A stretch of DNA of 43,840 nt from Rickettsia sp. GTDB taxonomy: Bacteria; Pseudomonadota; Alphaproteobacteria; Rickettsiales; Rickettsiaceae. Positions 22,419-32,807 of the stretch are shown piece after piece. The notes under the pieces were generated by a model. The model made no database searches and was not told the DNA's origin. It saw only the letters and a program-made list of their open reading frames with translations. Made by a program: the position numbers and the translations under genes. Where the stretch lies: NCBI GenBank assembly GCA_020048975.1, contig JAIFLQ010000064.1:1-43840 (forward strand), written 5' to 3'. How positions within the stretch are numbered: position 1 is the stretch's first letter; each line of letters starts with the position of its first letter.

Positions 22419-22820
22419 TTATTTCTTTTTAAACATTTCGAGCATTCTCTCTGTTACTATAAAGCCTCCGAAAATATTTATCGAAGCCAAAAAAGCAGCA
22501 AAGAACCCCAAGACCATCGATAAACTAAAACCCTGAGAGCTAGAAGCGATTAGCGCCCCTATTATAATAATCCCAGATATAGCATTAGTAATAGACATAA
22601 GAGGAGTATGTAATGCTGGAGTTACTTTCCATACAACATAATAACCAACAAAGCATGCCAAGGAAAATATGGTAATTGCAAATATGAATGGATCAACTGT
22701 AGAAACATTATGAACTTGCGTTTCTGTTGCTAAAGAATTTAGTTTCTCAGATAACAACATAGCTTTTTCAGATAATTCTGCCGCCTGTTTAGAGGCAATT
22801 GATAGCTCTTGATTCATCAA
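22419..22820 (-). CDS. pntAB: NAD(P) transhydrogenase subunit alpha, membrane part
   Basis: [49 protein letters not shown]. Confidence 0.95.
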   Translation of the reverse strand: MMNQELSIASKQAAELSEKAMLLSEKLNSLATETQVHNVSTVDPFIFAITIFSLACFVGYYVVWKVTPALHTPLMSITNAISGIIIIGALIASSSQGFSLSMVLGFFAAFLASINIFGGFIVTERMLEMFKKK

Positions 22821-22829
22821 ATTAACTCC

Positions 22830-23963
22830 CTACATCTTAAATTTTTTATTCATCATTTTACCTTCTGTCCCTATCAGCATTTCCTCAACAATCTCATCGG
22901 AAAAATCGATTTTACCATTTTTTATGGCATGCTCTAAAAAATTATATAAATTCTTTGCGTATAATTTTGAAGCATCAGTAGCAACTCTTGCGGCTATATT
23001 TGACCAACCAATAATCTTTACACCTTTTTTACTTACTATTTTGTCCAGAACAGAATCCTCAACATTTCCACCAGTAGCTGTTGCTATATCAACGATCACT
23101 GAACCTGGTTTCATTTTAGAAACCATATTTTTAGTAAGAAGAACTGGCGCTTTCTTTCCTGGGATTTGCGCTGTAGTAATAACTATGTCAAAATTACCTA
23201 TTATTCCAAGTAAAAATGCTTCTTGAATTGCAGCAAAATCCTTTGTTACTTCTTTTGCATAACCGGACTTCTCTTCTCTATCCTTCATTTCCCCTGCTGG
23301 ATATACAAATTTTGCACCTAAACTTTCTACTTGTTCCTTTGTTATAGCTCTTACATCATAAGCAGAAACAGCAGCACCCAACCTTTTTGCTGTAGCAATT
23401 GCTTGCAAACCAGCAACTCCAACGCCAAGAATTAGTGTTTTTGCTGGATTTATAGTTCCTGCTGCAGTCATCATCATAGGAAAAGCTCTATCATAATAAT
23501 AGCAAGCTTCAATCACTGCCCTATAACCAGCTAAATTACTTTGGGACGATAAAACATCCATATTTTGAGCTCTGGTAATCCTTGGAACCAATTCCATAGC
23601 TATAGTCGACAAATTCTTGGATATTGCTTTATCTATATAGTCACTATGAGAGTGAGGAGATAGCAAGCCAATTATTGTTGCCCCAGTTTTAGCTATATTA
23701 ACTTCATTTAGCTTTTCTTCAATTGGTGATGGCTGCACCTTAAGGATAATATCAGCATCAGAAATAATTTCTAAGGGAACGGCTGAAACTTTAGCACCAG
23801 CAGCTATGTATTCTTCATCTGAAAAATTAGCAGTTATGCCAATAGATTTTTCAACGAATACACTGTAACCTTTTTTAAGGTATAGTTTTACTATGTCAGG
23901 CGTGATTGCAACCCTGTTTTCTCCTTTTGCTCTTTCTTTTAATGCAGCAATTTTAACGGTCAT
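22830..23963 (-). CDS. pntAA: NAD(P) transhydrogenase subunit alpha, NAD-binding part
   Basis: MTVKIAALKERAKGENRVAITPDIV; SSQSNLAGYRAVIEACYYYDRAFPMMMTAAGTINPAKTLILGVGVAGLQAIATAKRLGA. Start chosen at an internal ATG; the longer ORF reaches 24014. Confidence 0.95.
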   Translation of the reverse strand: MTVKIAALKERAKGENRVAITPDIVKLYLKKGYSVFVEKSIGITANFSDEEYIAAGAKVSAVPLEIISDADIILKVQPSPIEEKLNEVNIAKTGATIIGLLSPHSHSDYIDKAISKNLSTIAMELVPRITRAQNMDVLSSQSNLAGYRAVIEACYYYDRAFPMMMTAAGTINPAKTLILGVGVAGLQAIATAKRLGAAVSAYDVRAITKEQVESLGAKFVYPAGEMKDREEKSGYAKEVTKDFAAIQEAFLLGIIGNFDIVITTAQIPGKKAPVLLTKNMVSKMKPGSVIVDIATATGGNVEDSVLDKIVSKKGVKIIGWSNIAARVATDASKLYAKNLYNFLEHAIKNGKIDFSDEIVEEMLIGTEGKMMNKKFKM

Positions 23964-24059
23964 TGTTTTTACTGATAAAAAATATTTATTACTATTTGAA
24001 CTTATAGTACTCATTCATTACTATGTAAAAACTTAAATCGAATTTACAGAGCAATTTTT

Positions 24060-24731
24060 ATGAATAATCTTACAGCCAAGACACATAAATTCAGAAACCA
24101 GAGTTTTGTTAATTTAATAATATTACTATTAATAATATTTAGAATAAATTTTGCATTCGCATCAACTGAAGATCAAATCATAGAAAATATTAAATCCTCA
24201 ATCCAGAATATTCAATCAGTAGCTATTAGCTTCGAGCAATCCGATTCAAAAGGAACAAAAGCAACTGGTGTTCTAGTAATAAACAAACCGCACAAGTTTA
24301 GAGTAAACTATTTCAAACCATTTCCACTATTGATCGTAGGGAATAAAAGCTATGTTTCTGTTTATGATGATGAAATGGAAAATTTAAGCAGAATCTCTGC
24401 AGAAGAAAATATTTTTAATTTTTTACTAATTGACAAAATAAACTTTGATGATCAATTTGAAGTTATCTCTGCAAAAGAAACAACTGGTCACTACCAGCTT
24501 AAATTAAATCATTTAGATTCAGGAAAAACAAGTGAAATTGTTTTTAACAAGAACACAAAAAATATTGAAATGATGGAAATAGTCGAAGAGAATAACGTAA
24601 TTAAACTGAAATTTGGGGCAACTAAGAAGCTTAGTAAAATAAATAACAAACTATTTATTTTACAAGATCCAGATATTTTTGGTAAACCAGAATATTTGGA
24701 TCAAGATCAACTAGAAAAGAATTATGAATAG
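24060..24731 (+). CDS. LolA-like outer-membrane lipoprotein carrier
   Basis: Signal peptide, then IQNIQSVAISFEQSDSKGTKATGVLVINKPHKFRVNYFKPFPLLIVGNKSYVSVYDDEMENLSRI. Confidence 0.8.
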   Translation: MNNLTAKTHKFRNQSFVNLIILLLIIFRINFAFASTEDQIIENIKSSIQNIQSVAISFEQSDSKGTKATGVLVINKPHKFRVNYFKPFPLLIVGNKSYVSVYDDEMENLSRISAEENIFNFLLIDKINFDDQFEVISAKETTGHYQLKLNHLDSGKTSEIVFNKNTKNIEMMEIVEENNVIKLKFGATKKLSKINNKLFILQDPDIFGKPEYLDQDQLEKNYE

Positions 24732-24818
24732 GCACTTCATATTATATTACTTTATCTTTACCTATTAAAAAATAGAAGATTATTCAATTTTCATGCATCA
24801 AGGGCGGAACAGTAACTC

Positions 24819-25334
24819 TCATAAATCTACTGAAGTAAAGTTTACAGAATCACCTAGAAACTCAGCATGGTCTAAATTATTTATTTTTCCAGATTGCGCC
24901 ATAGAAATCGATGTAATATATGTATTTAGAGCTTTTTTTTCTAATGATTCTCTAGTATTTGCAATTATTACATCACCAAGGTTATTATTGATTAATACTT
25001 CCTCTACTTGAGAATCGTTAACTAGTCTATGCGATTCGGGTTCATTGTTCTTATTTCCATCATTTTTAATACGAACAGCTTCTTCAGAATAATTTTCATC
25101 ATTGCTATATATTATTGTTATTTTGTTTAATGTGATTATTTTTGTACCTTCTTTAGTCACTTCATTAGTAAGCTCAATTTTTGAATCTTGCCTATCTCTA
25201 AAATTGGATTTTATTTTAACGTAAGCAACTGTCAGTATTGTTCCTAATAAAGAACAACACGATAATGCTATCGTTACTATTTGAGAACCAGATAGAGTGT
25301 CTGGGGATTCGTTGGTATAAGTTAAATTTTGCAT
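24819..25334 (-). CDS. Hypothetical protein with one N-terminal TM segment
   Basis: 171-aa ORF; TM IVTIALSCCSLLGTILTVAYV; no recognised domain. Confidence 0.55.
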   Translation of the reverse strand: MQNLTYTNESPDTLSGSQIVTIALSCCSLLGTILTVAYVKIKSNFRDRQDSKIELTNEVTKEGTKIITLNKITIIYSNDENYSEEAVRIKNDGNKNNEPESHRLVNDSQVEEVLINNNLGDVIIANTRESLEKKALNTYITSISMAQSGKINNLDHAEFLGDSVNFTSVDL

Positions 25335-25382
25335 AATAATCTCACTTTTTATTTAAATCGAAATCTACACTTTAAAAATAAA

Positions 25383-27548
25383 TTATCTATCGCTTTTATC
25401 TCTATCTATATATTGTACTACTTTCTTAACTCTAAGTGCATTGATAATTTCACCTATATGCTTAGAAGATTTAACTTCTACATCAAATAACATTTCAAAA
25501 TAATCATTATTACGACTTGTTATCTTAAAGTTAGTTATATTTCCACCACATATAGCAATTTCTCCCGCTAGGGCAGAAAGGCTTCCAGGCTCATTTAATA
25601 ATAAAATTTTTATTCTTGCAACAAAAGGTATATTGGATTTATTGCTATCCCAAGTAAGATCAAGTATTCGCTCTGGCATACCTGCAAAATTATTTAACAT
25701 TTCACAATCAGAAGTATGAATTGTAACACCACTACCTGTATGAACAATACCAACTATTCTATCCCCAGGAAGAGGATGACAACATTTAGCATAATGCATA
25801 GCCATCCCTGGTATTAAACCTTTTATCGGGATGGCATTTTTTTCTTGTGAACTTAAGGAAGTTTTTTTACCAAATTTTAATAAAGACAGAGTCGAACTTA
25901 ATTTGCTTTTTTTAGGGGCGGTCATTTCTATTACTTCTTCTCGAGTAATTGTTCCTTCACCAATTGCAAAAAATAATTCATCAATGGATTTTTTAAAAAA
26001 TTTACAAGCTATTAAAAGTGCTTTTGATTCGTCTTCTATTTTATTAACTTTAAACGCTTTTTGAATAATTGTTTTGCCGAGTTTTATATGTTGATTTCTT
26101 AATTGGCTCTGAATAACTTTTTGAATTTCTCCTCGAGCCTTGCCAGTAATGACAAATTTTTCCCATGATGGAGAAGCTGTTTGGTGTTTAGAGGTTATTA
26201 TCTCAACCTGATCACCGTTAAAAAGTTGTGTTTTTAACGGAACTATCTTTCCATTGATTTTTGCACCCACACAATTATTTCCTATATCTGAGTGAACCAT
26301 ATAGGCAAAATCAACTGTTGTCGCCCCTTTCGGCAAGGCTATTAAATTGCCTTTTGGAGTGAAACAAAATACCTGATCATAGTACATTGCTAATTTAGTA
26401 TTTTGTAGAAATAAATCAGGATCACTATCTTGATCTAAAATTGAAAGTAATTCTCTAATCCATGTGTATTTCTTGCTATCTACAACATCATTGTGAGCTT
26501 GTTTGTAACGCCAATGAGCCGCCACTCCAAACTCAGCTATATCATGCATTTTATATGTTCTTATTTGTATTTCAATTTTTTGACGTAAAGGCCCTATAAC
26601 CACAGTGTGTAAAGACTGATAATCATTGTTTTTAGGCGTACTTATAAAATCTTGAAAATTATTAGGAACCATTTTATATTCACTATGAATTATACCAAGA
26701 GCTCTATAGCAATTTTCTTTTGTATCAACCACTACTCTGAAAGCTATTAAATCTGATAATTGATCTATACTGATGTTTTTTTGTTGCATTTTCATCCATG
26801 TAGAATAAGCCGTTTTTCTCCTACCTGAAACATCAGATTCTAGGCCTTGAATTTCAAGGGTTTTTTTTATCTCATCAATAATTTGTGGAATGTGTTCATC
26901 TTGCCCAGCTTCGATAGATTCAAATCGTTGAATTATTGATTGTCTAATATCTGGATTGAGAACTTGGAAACAAATATCTTGAAGCTCCTCTTTTATTCGC
27001 TGAACCCCTATTCTTTCAGCTAGTGGAGCATATATTTCAATGGTTTCTAACGCTATTCTTTTATTCTTTTCTTCATTAGTGATAAAGTTTATGGTACGCA
27101 TATTATGGAGACGATCAGCGAGCTTAACAAGTAGAACTCTTATATCATCACTCATTGCTATTAGTAATTTGCGAAAATTTTCTGCTTGGCGAATATTATC
27201 TGCTTTAAATTTAATTTTTGTAAGTTTAGTAACTCCATCAACTAATTTTGCAACGTCTTTGCCAAAGTTTTTTTCTATATCCTCAAAAGTTAGATCCGTA
27301 TCTTCAATAGTATCATGTAATATAGCTGTAACTATTGAATCGGTATCTAGACGCATTTCTGCAATTATTCCCGCTACTTCAAGAGGATGATGATAGTAAA
27401 GATCTCCAGATTCTCTTTGTTGAGTACCATGATACTTGACAGCAAAATCAATAGCTTTTCTTATCTTTTCTTCATCTATTGTTATATCATGAGATTTGTA
27501 CTTCTCTATTATATCTTGATAATCCAAATGCACTTGAAGTACTCCCAT
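25383..27548 (-). CDS. RelA/SpoT family (p)ppGpp synthetase/hydrolase, full length
   Basis: HD motif ILHDTIEDTDL; synthetase CYRALGIIHSEYKMVPNNFQDFISTPKNNDYQSLHT; TGS VFCFTPKGNLIALPKGATTVDFAYMVH; C-terminal ACT domain. Confidence 0.96.
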   Translation of the reverse strand: MGVLQVHLDYQDIIEKYKSHDITIDEEKIRKAIDFAVKYHGTQQRESGDLYYHHPLEVAGIIAEMRLDTDSIVTAILHDTIEDTDLTFEDIEKNFGKDVAKLVDGVTKLTKIKFKADNIRQAENFRKLLIAMSDDIRVLLVKLADRLHNMRTINFITNEEKNKRIALETIEIYAPLAERIGVQRIKEELQDICFQVLNPDIRQSIIQRFESIEAGQDEHIPQIIDEIKKTLEIQGLESDVSGRRKTAYSTWMKMQQKNISIDQLSDLIAFRVVVDTKENCYRALGIIHSEYKMVPNNFQDFISTPKNNDYQSLHTVVIGPLRQKIEIQIRTYKMHDIAEFGVAAHWRYKQAHNDVVDSKKYTWIRELLSILDQDSDPDLFLQNTKLAMYYDQVFCFTPKGNLIALPKGATTVDFAYMVHSDIGNNCVGAKINGKIVPLKTQLFNGDQVEIITSKHQTASPSWEKFVITGKARGEIQKVIQSQLRNQHIKLGKTIIQKAFKVNKIEDESKALLIACKFFKKSIDELFFAIGEGTITREEVIEMTAPKKSKLSSTLSLLKFGKKTSLSSQEKNAIPIKGLIPGMAMHYAKCCHPLPGDRIVGIVHTGSGVTIHTSDCEMLNNFAGMPERILDLTWDSNKSNIPFVARIKILLLNEPGSLSALAGEIAICGGNITNFKITSRNNDYFEMLFDVEVKSSKHIGEIINALRVKKVVQYIDRDKSDR

Positions 27549-27878
27549 TAATTTTCTTAATCAGCCTGTATAATCAATTCAGATTGGGCGTTAGAAGCAA
27601 CAAGTCGAAGCATAAGAGAGTAGAGAGACAAGCAACTAGCAACGACGTACAAACTTCATCTGAATTTATTATAAGCTATAAGCCTATGCTAGGATATATT
27701 TATAGAAATATAGAGTATAATATTTCTATAAAATAGAATAGATTTGATGTTTTATAACCTGCCCTTAGTACAAACTATAAAAGTGGTAATCTACCGTAAT
27801 AATTATGATGGGTTGTTTATCTAAGAGTTTTTCTAGTGATTAAAAAATTATACTATAATTAAATTTGTTAACTCTAAA

Positions 27879-28307
27879 CTAAATAGACATATTCATGACT
27901 TTATCAAAAGCTTCCATAAATTTATCCCTTACTGATACCATAGTTTTCATTGTATTTGTTGCTTCTGTTGTTGCAGTAAGGACATCAACTAGTGATGCTT
28001 CATTAATTAAAGATTTTCTAACCACTTTTTCATGCTGATTCAAAGTACTTCTTAAAGCACTAACACTACTGCCAACCATCCCAGTTGAATCAACACCGCT
28101 AGAACCTACAGCGGATTTGGCGCCCTGTATGTGCTGTAAAATCTGAGCAGGTGACATCTTGGAAAAACTATTAAAATCCTTTTTTACCATATTATGAAAG
28201 CTTACAGCTTGCTGAACCTGAATATCTTGATCAACAGCAACCTTCGGACGGTTCTGAATTTGACTATACGTATTTTGCGCCAATAAGGAAATACTATCTA
28301 CTGCCAT
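27879..28307 (-). CDS. fliE: Flagellar hook-basal body protein FliE
   Basis: VSFHNMVKKDF..., VVRKSLINEASLVDVLTATTEATNTMKTMVSVRDKFMEAFDKVMNMSI is the FliE C-terminal pattern; adjacent to flgC and flgB. Confidence 0.85.
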   Translation of the reverse strand: MAVDSISLLAQNTYSQIQNRPKVAVDQDIQVQQAVSFHNMVKKDFNSFSKMSPAQILQHIQGAKSAVGSSGVDSTGMVGSSVSALRSTLNQHEKVVRKSLINEASLVDVLTATTEATNTMKTMVSVRDKFMEAFDKVMNMSI

Positions 28308-28308
28308 A

Positions 28309-28788
28309 TTATTTCATTGCCTCTATAGTTTTTTGCATTAAAGAATTACTTATCTCAATTATACCTAAATTTGCCTCATAACCACGCTGAGCCTCGCTTG
28401 CATCTGCTCGCTCAATTTCTTTCTGAATATTAGGATATTTAACGTATCCTTCTTCATTCGACGCTGGATGGCGCGGATCGTACTTTAGTATAAAGTCTGA
28501 TTTATCAAAATCAACCTTTTTAGTTGTAACAACATTAGTTCTTAATCTTTTATCATAGTTATTGTTAGCAAAAATCACTTTTCGACGGTAAGGGTTGCCA
28601 CCAGGCGTAACAGCAGTAGAATCTTCATTAGCCATGTTTTCTGCTGCAACTTTTAATCTTTCAGATTGAAAATGACTTCCGTGAGCAGCTACTTCAACAG
28701 CCTTTTTCAAATCATCCTCTAAGGCAAAACACATCTTTGATGAGCAAAACATTAACACTAAAATAAAAAATAATAATTTTGTTTTCAT
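28309..28788 (-). CDS. flgC: Flagellar basal-body rod protein FlgC with N-terminal signal peptide
   Basis: RLKVAAENMANEDSTAVTPGGNPYRRK, DPRHPASNEEGYVKYPNI, RGYEANLGIIEISNSLMQKTIEAMK; N-terminus MKTKLLFFILVLMFCSSKMCFA. Confidence 0.9.
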   Translation of the reverse strand: MKTKLLFFILVLMFCSSKMCFALEDDLKKAVEVAAHGSHFQSERLKVAAENMANEDSTAVTPGGNPYRRKVIFANNNYDKRLRTNVVTTKKVDFDKSDFILKYDPRHPASNEEGYVKYPNIQKEIERADASEAQRGYEANLGIIEISNSLMQKTIEAMK

Positions 28789-28812
28789 AATTTGTTATTT
28801 ATATTCGTAGTT

Positions 28813-29321
28813 TTACTTACCAAGCACAGCTGATACTAAGCTATTCATTACTGCATATCCTTTAACAGCCGCATTGTAATCTTGCTGATTTTGAGATACT
28901 TTTGTCATTTGCTGAGCAAGAGAAACATTATTGCCATTGGGCTTAACTTCGTAGGGGTCTTTCAGCTTATGAGAAGAAAATTTTCCGCCAGATTTTTGAC
29001 CTCCGTCAATATGATTATCCGCTGTCCTTACAAGCCTAACCGCTCTAGTCGCCTTTCCTTTTCCGTTAGGTCAGAATATTCCTTGGGAGCATCAACTTCT
29101 TCAGCTTTATAACCTGGTGTATTTACGTTAGCAAGATTCTGAGATAATACTTTATGTCTAAAAGAAGTAAGCTCAAGATATGACTTCATTAACTCATTAG
29201 TTGTCGTGTTTTTTGTATCGTCACTATTATCTGATTTTTTCATAGAAATATATTTCCCACCATAAGCACTAAAGCTGGCGGTCAAAATACAAAATGCAAA
29301 AAGAACCAGTATTTTCTTCAT
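28813..29321 (-). pseudogene. flgB: Flagellar basal-body rod protein FlgB with N-terminal signal peptide, frameshifted
   Basis: ORF1 MKKILVLFAFCILTASFSAYGG...RHKVLSQNLANVNTPGYKAEEVDAPKEYSD... stops at 29028. The -1 frame continues VRLVRTADNHIDGGQKSGGKF...VSLAQQMTKVSQNQQDYNAAVKGYAVMNSLVSAVLGK* to 28813. Confidence 0.85.
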
Positions 29322-29584
29322 ATCTAAATAAATAATACTTTAATATTTTTTTATATCTTAGTTAAAAAGCTCCAAGTTACCATGTATAGCATAGTTATAA
29401 CTTATTTACAATACCCTAGCATCTACCAAACAGGATTACACAAAATAATAATATTGTGTCCCAAAATTACATACTCTGGAATATAGAGTAATGTTTAGTT
29501 GGTTAATTTTTATTGCCAATTTTGCATTTTTAGTGTACCAATTGTATTAGCAAAGAGTCGGCAAACTATTCAAAGGTATGTTTT

Positions 29585-29962
29585 TTGATGCACCATAACT
29601 CTAAAATCTTACTTGAGTACTTACCCATTATAGTTTTTTTTGGTATCGCTACGTTTATTGCGCTAGTTGTTGTTATTTTACCTAAAATTCTTGCGAAAGC
29701 TAACCCGCAAAAAAACAAACTCAAAGGCTACGAATGTGGCTTTGAACCATTTAGTGATGCAAGAGCAAAATTTGATATTCGTTTCTATTTGGTTGCGATT
29801 TTATTTATTATTTTTGATTTGGAAGTGGCGTTTTTAATCCCTTGGGCTATTAATCTAAAGGCAATAGGCATGCTTGGTTTTTGGTCAATGATAGTTTTTC
29901 TATCTGTCTTAGCTGTTGGATTTATTTACGAATGGAAAAAAGGTGCTTTAGAATGGGAATAA
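29585..29962 (+). CDS. nuoA: NADH-quinone oxidoreductase subunit A
   Basis: [44 protein letters not shown]-track ATG (29585) used. Confidence 0.96.
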   Translation: MMHHNSKILLEYLPIIVFFGIATFIALVVVILPKILAKANPQKNKLKGYECGFEPFSDARAKFDIRFYLVAILFIIFDLEVAFLIPWAINLKAIGMLGFWSMIVFLSVLAVGFIYEWKKGALEWE

Positions 29963-30456
29963 TATCATCGCAAGATAGTTTTTTCGAAGAAGAGTTATCG
30001 GATCGTGGATTCGTTTTAGCAAAAGTAGATGATTTAGTAGGCTGGGCTAGAGCCAATTCATTATGGCCAATGACTTTTGGACTGGCATGCTGTGCAGTTG
30101 AAATGATGCAAGCCGCAGCATCTAGATATGATATGGATAGATTTGGATTTTTGTTTCGCCCCAGTCCAAGACAAGCTGATCTGATGATAGTAGCTGGAAC
30201 ATTGACAAACAAAATGGCAGCTCCTATGAGGAGAGTCTACGACCAAATGGCCGATCCTAAATATGTTATTTCTATGGGGAGCTGTGCTAATGGTGGTGGT
30301 TATTACCATTATTCTTACTCAGTAGTTAGGGGCTGTGATCGGATTGTACCAGTTGATGTTTATGTTCCTGGTTGTCCGCCAACTGCAGAAGCTTTAATTT
30401 ATGGCTTAATGCAGTTACAAAGAAAAATCAAAAGAACCAGTAGGTTTAAAGGCTAG
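29953..30456 (+). CDS. nuoB: NADH-quinone oxidoreductase subunit B
   Basis: Start [93 protein letters not shown]. Confidence 0.97.
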   Translation: MGIISSQDSFFEEELSDRGFVLAKVDDLVGWARANSLWPMTFGLACCAVEMMQAAASRYDMDRFGFLFRPSPRQADLMIVAGTLTNKMAAPMRRVYDQMADPKYVISMGSCANGGGYYHYSYSVVRGCDRIVPVDVYVPGCPPTAEALIYGLMQLQRKIKRTSRFKG

Positions 30457-30458
30457 TA

Positions 30459-31055
30459 ATGAAGTGTGTAGATATTATTGACGAATTTTTAAAAAAGAAA
30501 AATCTAGAATCTTCAAAACTCTCAATAGATGGTTTTATTGGATATAAAATATCATCACAAGATCTAATATCATTTATTCAATTTTTAAAAGAACACAAAG
30601 ATTTAAGGTTTACAATTTTAACAGATTTATTTGCTGCTGATTTTCCAGAGCGTGAAAAGCGTTTTGAAGTAGTCTACAGTTTATTAAGTTTACAAATTAA
30701 TGAGAGAGTTTTACTAAAAATTGAATTAGCAGAAGATGAGTCAACCGACTCTTTAACGTCTGTTTATAACGCTGCTTGCTGGTATGAGAGAGAAATATTC
30801 GATATGTTTGGTATTGATTTTAACAACTCTCCAGATTTGAGACGTATACTGACTGATTATGGCTTCAAGGGACATCCATTACGCAAGGATTTTCCACTTA
30901 CTGGCCATGTGCAAGTCATATATGATGAAAAACTGGAAAAAGTTATATATGAACCTGTTTTGCTTGAGCAAGAGTTTCGGAATTTTGATTTTGTGTCTCC
31001 GTGGCAAGGCCCTGGGAATTATGTTTTACCTGGTGACGAAAAAGCAACAAAATAG
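30459..31055 (+). CDS. nuoC: NADH-quinone oxidoreductase subunit C
   Basis: FTILTDLFAADFPERE, WYEREIFDMFGIDFNNSPDLRRILTDYGFKGHPLRKDFPLTG. Confidence 0.97.
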   Translation: MKCVDIIDEFLKKKNLESSKLSIDGFIGYKISSQDLISFIQFLKEHKDLRFTILTDLFAADFPEREKRFEVVYSLLSLQINERVLLKIELAEDESTDSLTSVYNAACWYEREIFDMFGIDFNNSPDLRRILTDYGFKGHPLRKDFPLTGHVQVIYDEKLEKVIYEPVLLEQEFRNFDFVSPWQGPGNYVLPGDEKATK

Positions 31056-31077
31056 AAGCAAATAATTTAGTACATCT

Positions 31078-32280
31078 ATGTTAGAAAACGAAGAAGAGTA
31101 TGAGGACAAAAAAGATACTGGGCTTACAACAATTAATTTTGGTCCCCAACATCCAGCTGCACATGGAGTATTGCGCCTTATTCTTCAAATGGATGGAGAA
31201 GTTATCAATAAAGCTGATCCGCATATAGGATTACTTCATAGAGGTACAGAAAAATTAATAGAGCATAAAACATACGCTCAAGCCGTACCTTATTTTGATC
31301 GTCTGGATTATGTATCGCCAATGTGTCAGGAGCATGCTTACGCCTTAGCTGTAGAACAATTATTAAAATGCGAAGTACCAAGACGAGCCAAATATATCAG
31401 AGTTCTCTTTTCTGAACTTACAAGAATTCTAAATCATACAATGAATATAGGTACGCAAGCAGTTGACCTTGGAGCAACCACCCCTCTTTTATGGTTATTT
31501 GATGAACGTGAAAAAATTATGGAATTTTACGAAAGGGTTTCTGGTTCTCGCATGCATTCTAATTATTTTAGACCAGGTGGAGTAGCGGCCGATCTGCCTG
31601 ATGGCTTACTGGAGGATATAGGGGTTTTTGCTCAAAACTTTCCAAAATATTTAGCTGATGTTGAAACCTTATTAAACAATAATCGTATATGGAAGCAGCG
31701 GCTTGTAGGTATTGGTGTTGTTAGTCAAAAACAGGCAATGGACTGGGGGTTTTCAGGACCGATGCTGAGAGGTTCTGGAATTGAATGGGATTTGCGAAAA
31801 GCTAGACCTTACGAGATATATGATGAAATGGAATTTGATGTGCCAATTGGTGTTTCAGGTGATTGTTATGACCGCTATCTAATTAGAGTCGAGGAAATGT
31901 ACCAGTCACTTAGAATTATAGATCAATGTTTGAAAAAAATACCAAAAGGACCTGTTAAATCATTAGATTCAAAAATAACTCCACCATCTAGGGCGAAAAT
32001 GAAAGAATCTATGGAAGCTATGATTCACCATTTTAAATTATATACAGAAGGATATAATGTACCAGCAGGTGAAACATATGGTTTTGTTGAAGCTCCAAAG
32101 GGGGAATTTGGTGTTTATTTATATTCAGATGGTACTAATAAACCTTACAGATGTCGTATCAAAGCGCCAGGATTTGCTCATCTACAAGGTCTTGATTTTA
32201 TGGCGCGTGGTCATTTAATGGCTGATGTGGTATCTATAATTTCAAGCCTAGATATAGTATTCGGAGAAATTGACAGATGA
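31078..32280 (+). CDS. nuoD: NADH-quinone oxidoreductase subunit D
   Basis: [51 protein letters not shown]-terminal DIVFGEIDR. Confidence 0.98.
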   Translation: MLENEEEYEDKKDTGLTTINFGPQHPAAHGVLRLILQMDGEVINKADPHIGLLHRGTEKLIEHKTYAQAVPYFDRLDYVSPMCQEHAYALAVEQLLKCEVPRRAKYIRVLFSELTRILNHTMNIGTQAVDLGATTPLLWLFDEREKIMEFYERVSGSRMHSNYFRPGGVAADLPDGLLEDIGVFAQNFPKYLADVETLLNNNRIWKQRLVGIGVVSQKQAMDWGFSGPMLRGSGIEWDLRKARPYEIYDEMEFDVPIGVSGDCYDRYLIRVEEMYQSLRIIDQCLKKIPKGPVKSLDSKITPPSRAKMKESMEAMIHHFKLYTEGYNVPAGETYGFVEAPKGEFGVYLYSDGTNKPYRCRIKAPGFAHLQGLDFMARGHLMADVVSIISSLDIVFGEIDR

Positions 32281-32807
32281 CCGAGAAAAAAAATAAATTT
32301 AGTTTTAGCAAAGAAAATGCTAAAAAAGCAGAAGAAATAGTTAGTAAATATCCAACTGGCAGACAAAAAAGCGCTGTACTACCATTGCTTGATTTGGCAC
32401 AAAGACAAAATAACGGATGGTTATCAGTAGATGTTATTGAACATGTTGCTGATTACATTTTGGAACCTTATATGCGTGTCTACGAAGTAGCTTCATTTTA
32501 CAGTATGTTTTATTTAAAACCCGTAGGTAAGAATCATATTCAAGTATGTGGTACTACGCCATGTTGGTTACGAGGTGCTGCTGATATTTTAAAAACTTGC
32601 GAAGATCAAATTGGTATAAAATGTGGAAGTACTTCTGCAGATGGTAATTTTACTATTTCAGAAGTTGAATGTCTTGGAGCTTGCGTGAATGCACCTTTAA
32701 TTCAGATAAATGATGATTATTATGAGAATCTAACAACTGAAAAAATACGATCCATTATTGATGATCTATCCAAGAAAGAAGTAAAAAAAGAAAGGAAAAA
32801 AAAGTGA
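32277..32807 (+). CDS. nuoE: NADH-quinone oxidoreductase subunit E
   Basis: [49 protein letters not shown]; overlaps the nuoD stop (ATGA). Confidence 0.96.
   Translation: MTEKKNKFSFSKENAKKAEEIVSKYPTGRQKSAVLPLLDLAQRQNNGWLSVDVIEHVADYILEPYMRVYEVASFYSMFYLKPVGKNHIQVCGTTPCWLRGAADILKTCEDQIGIKCGSTSADGNFTISEVECLGACVNAPLIQINDDYYENLTTEKIRSIIDDLSKKEVKKERKKK

Noticed and set aside
27549-27878. Possible hidden gene or RNA in the ~330-nt gap between relA/spoT and fliE
   Set aside because: ORF 27479-27736 overlaps the relA 5' end and looks random; no RNA fold or known motif could be supported by eye.
29020-29075. Programmed -1 ribosomal frameshifting in flgB
   Set aside because: No canonical X-XXY-YYZ heptamer in frame (nearest is G-GAA-AAG) and no clear downstream structure; an indel or sequencing error is simpler.
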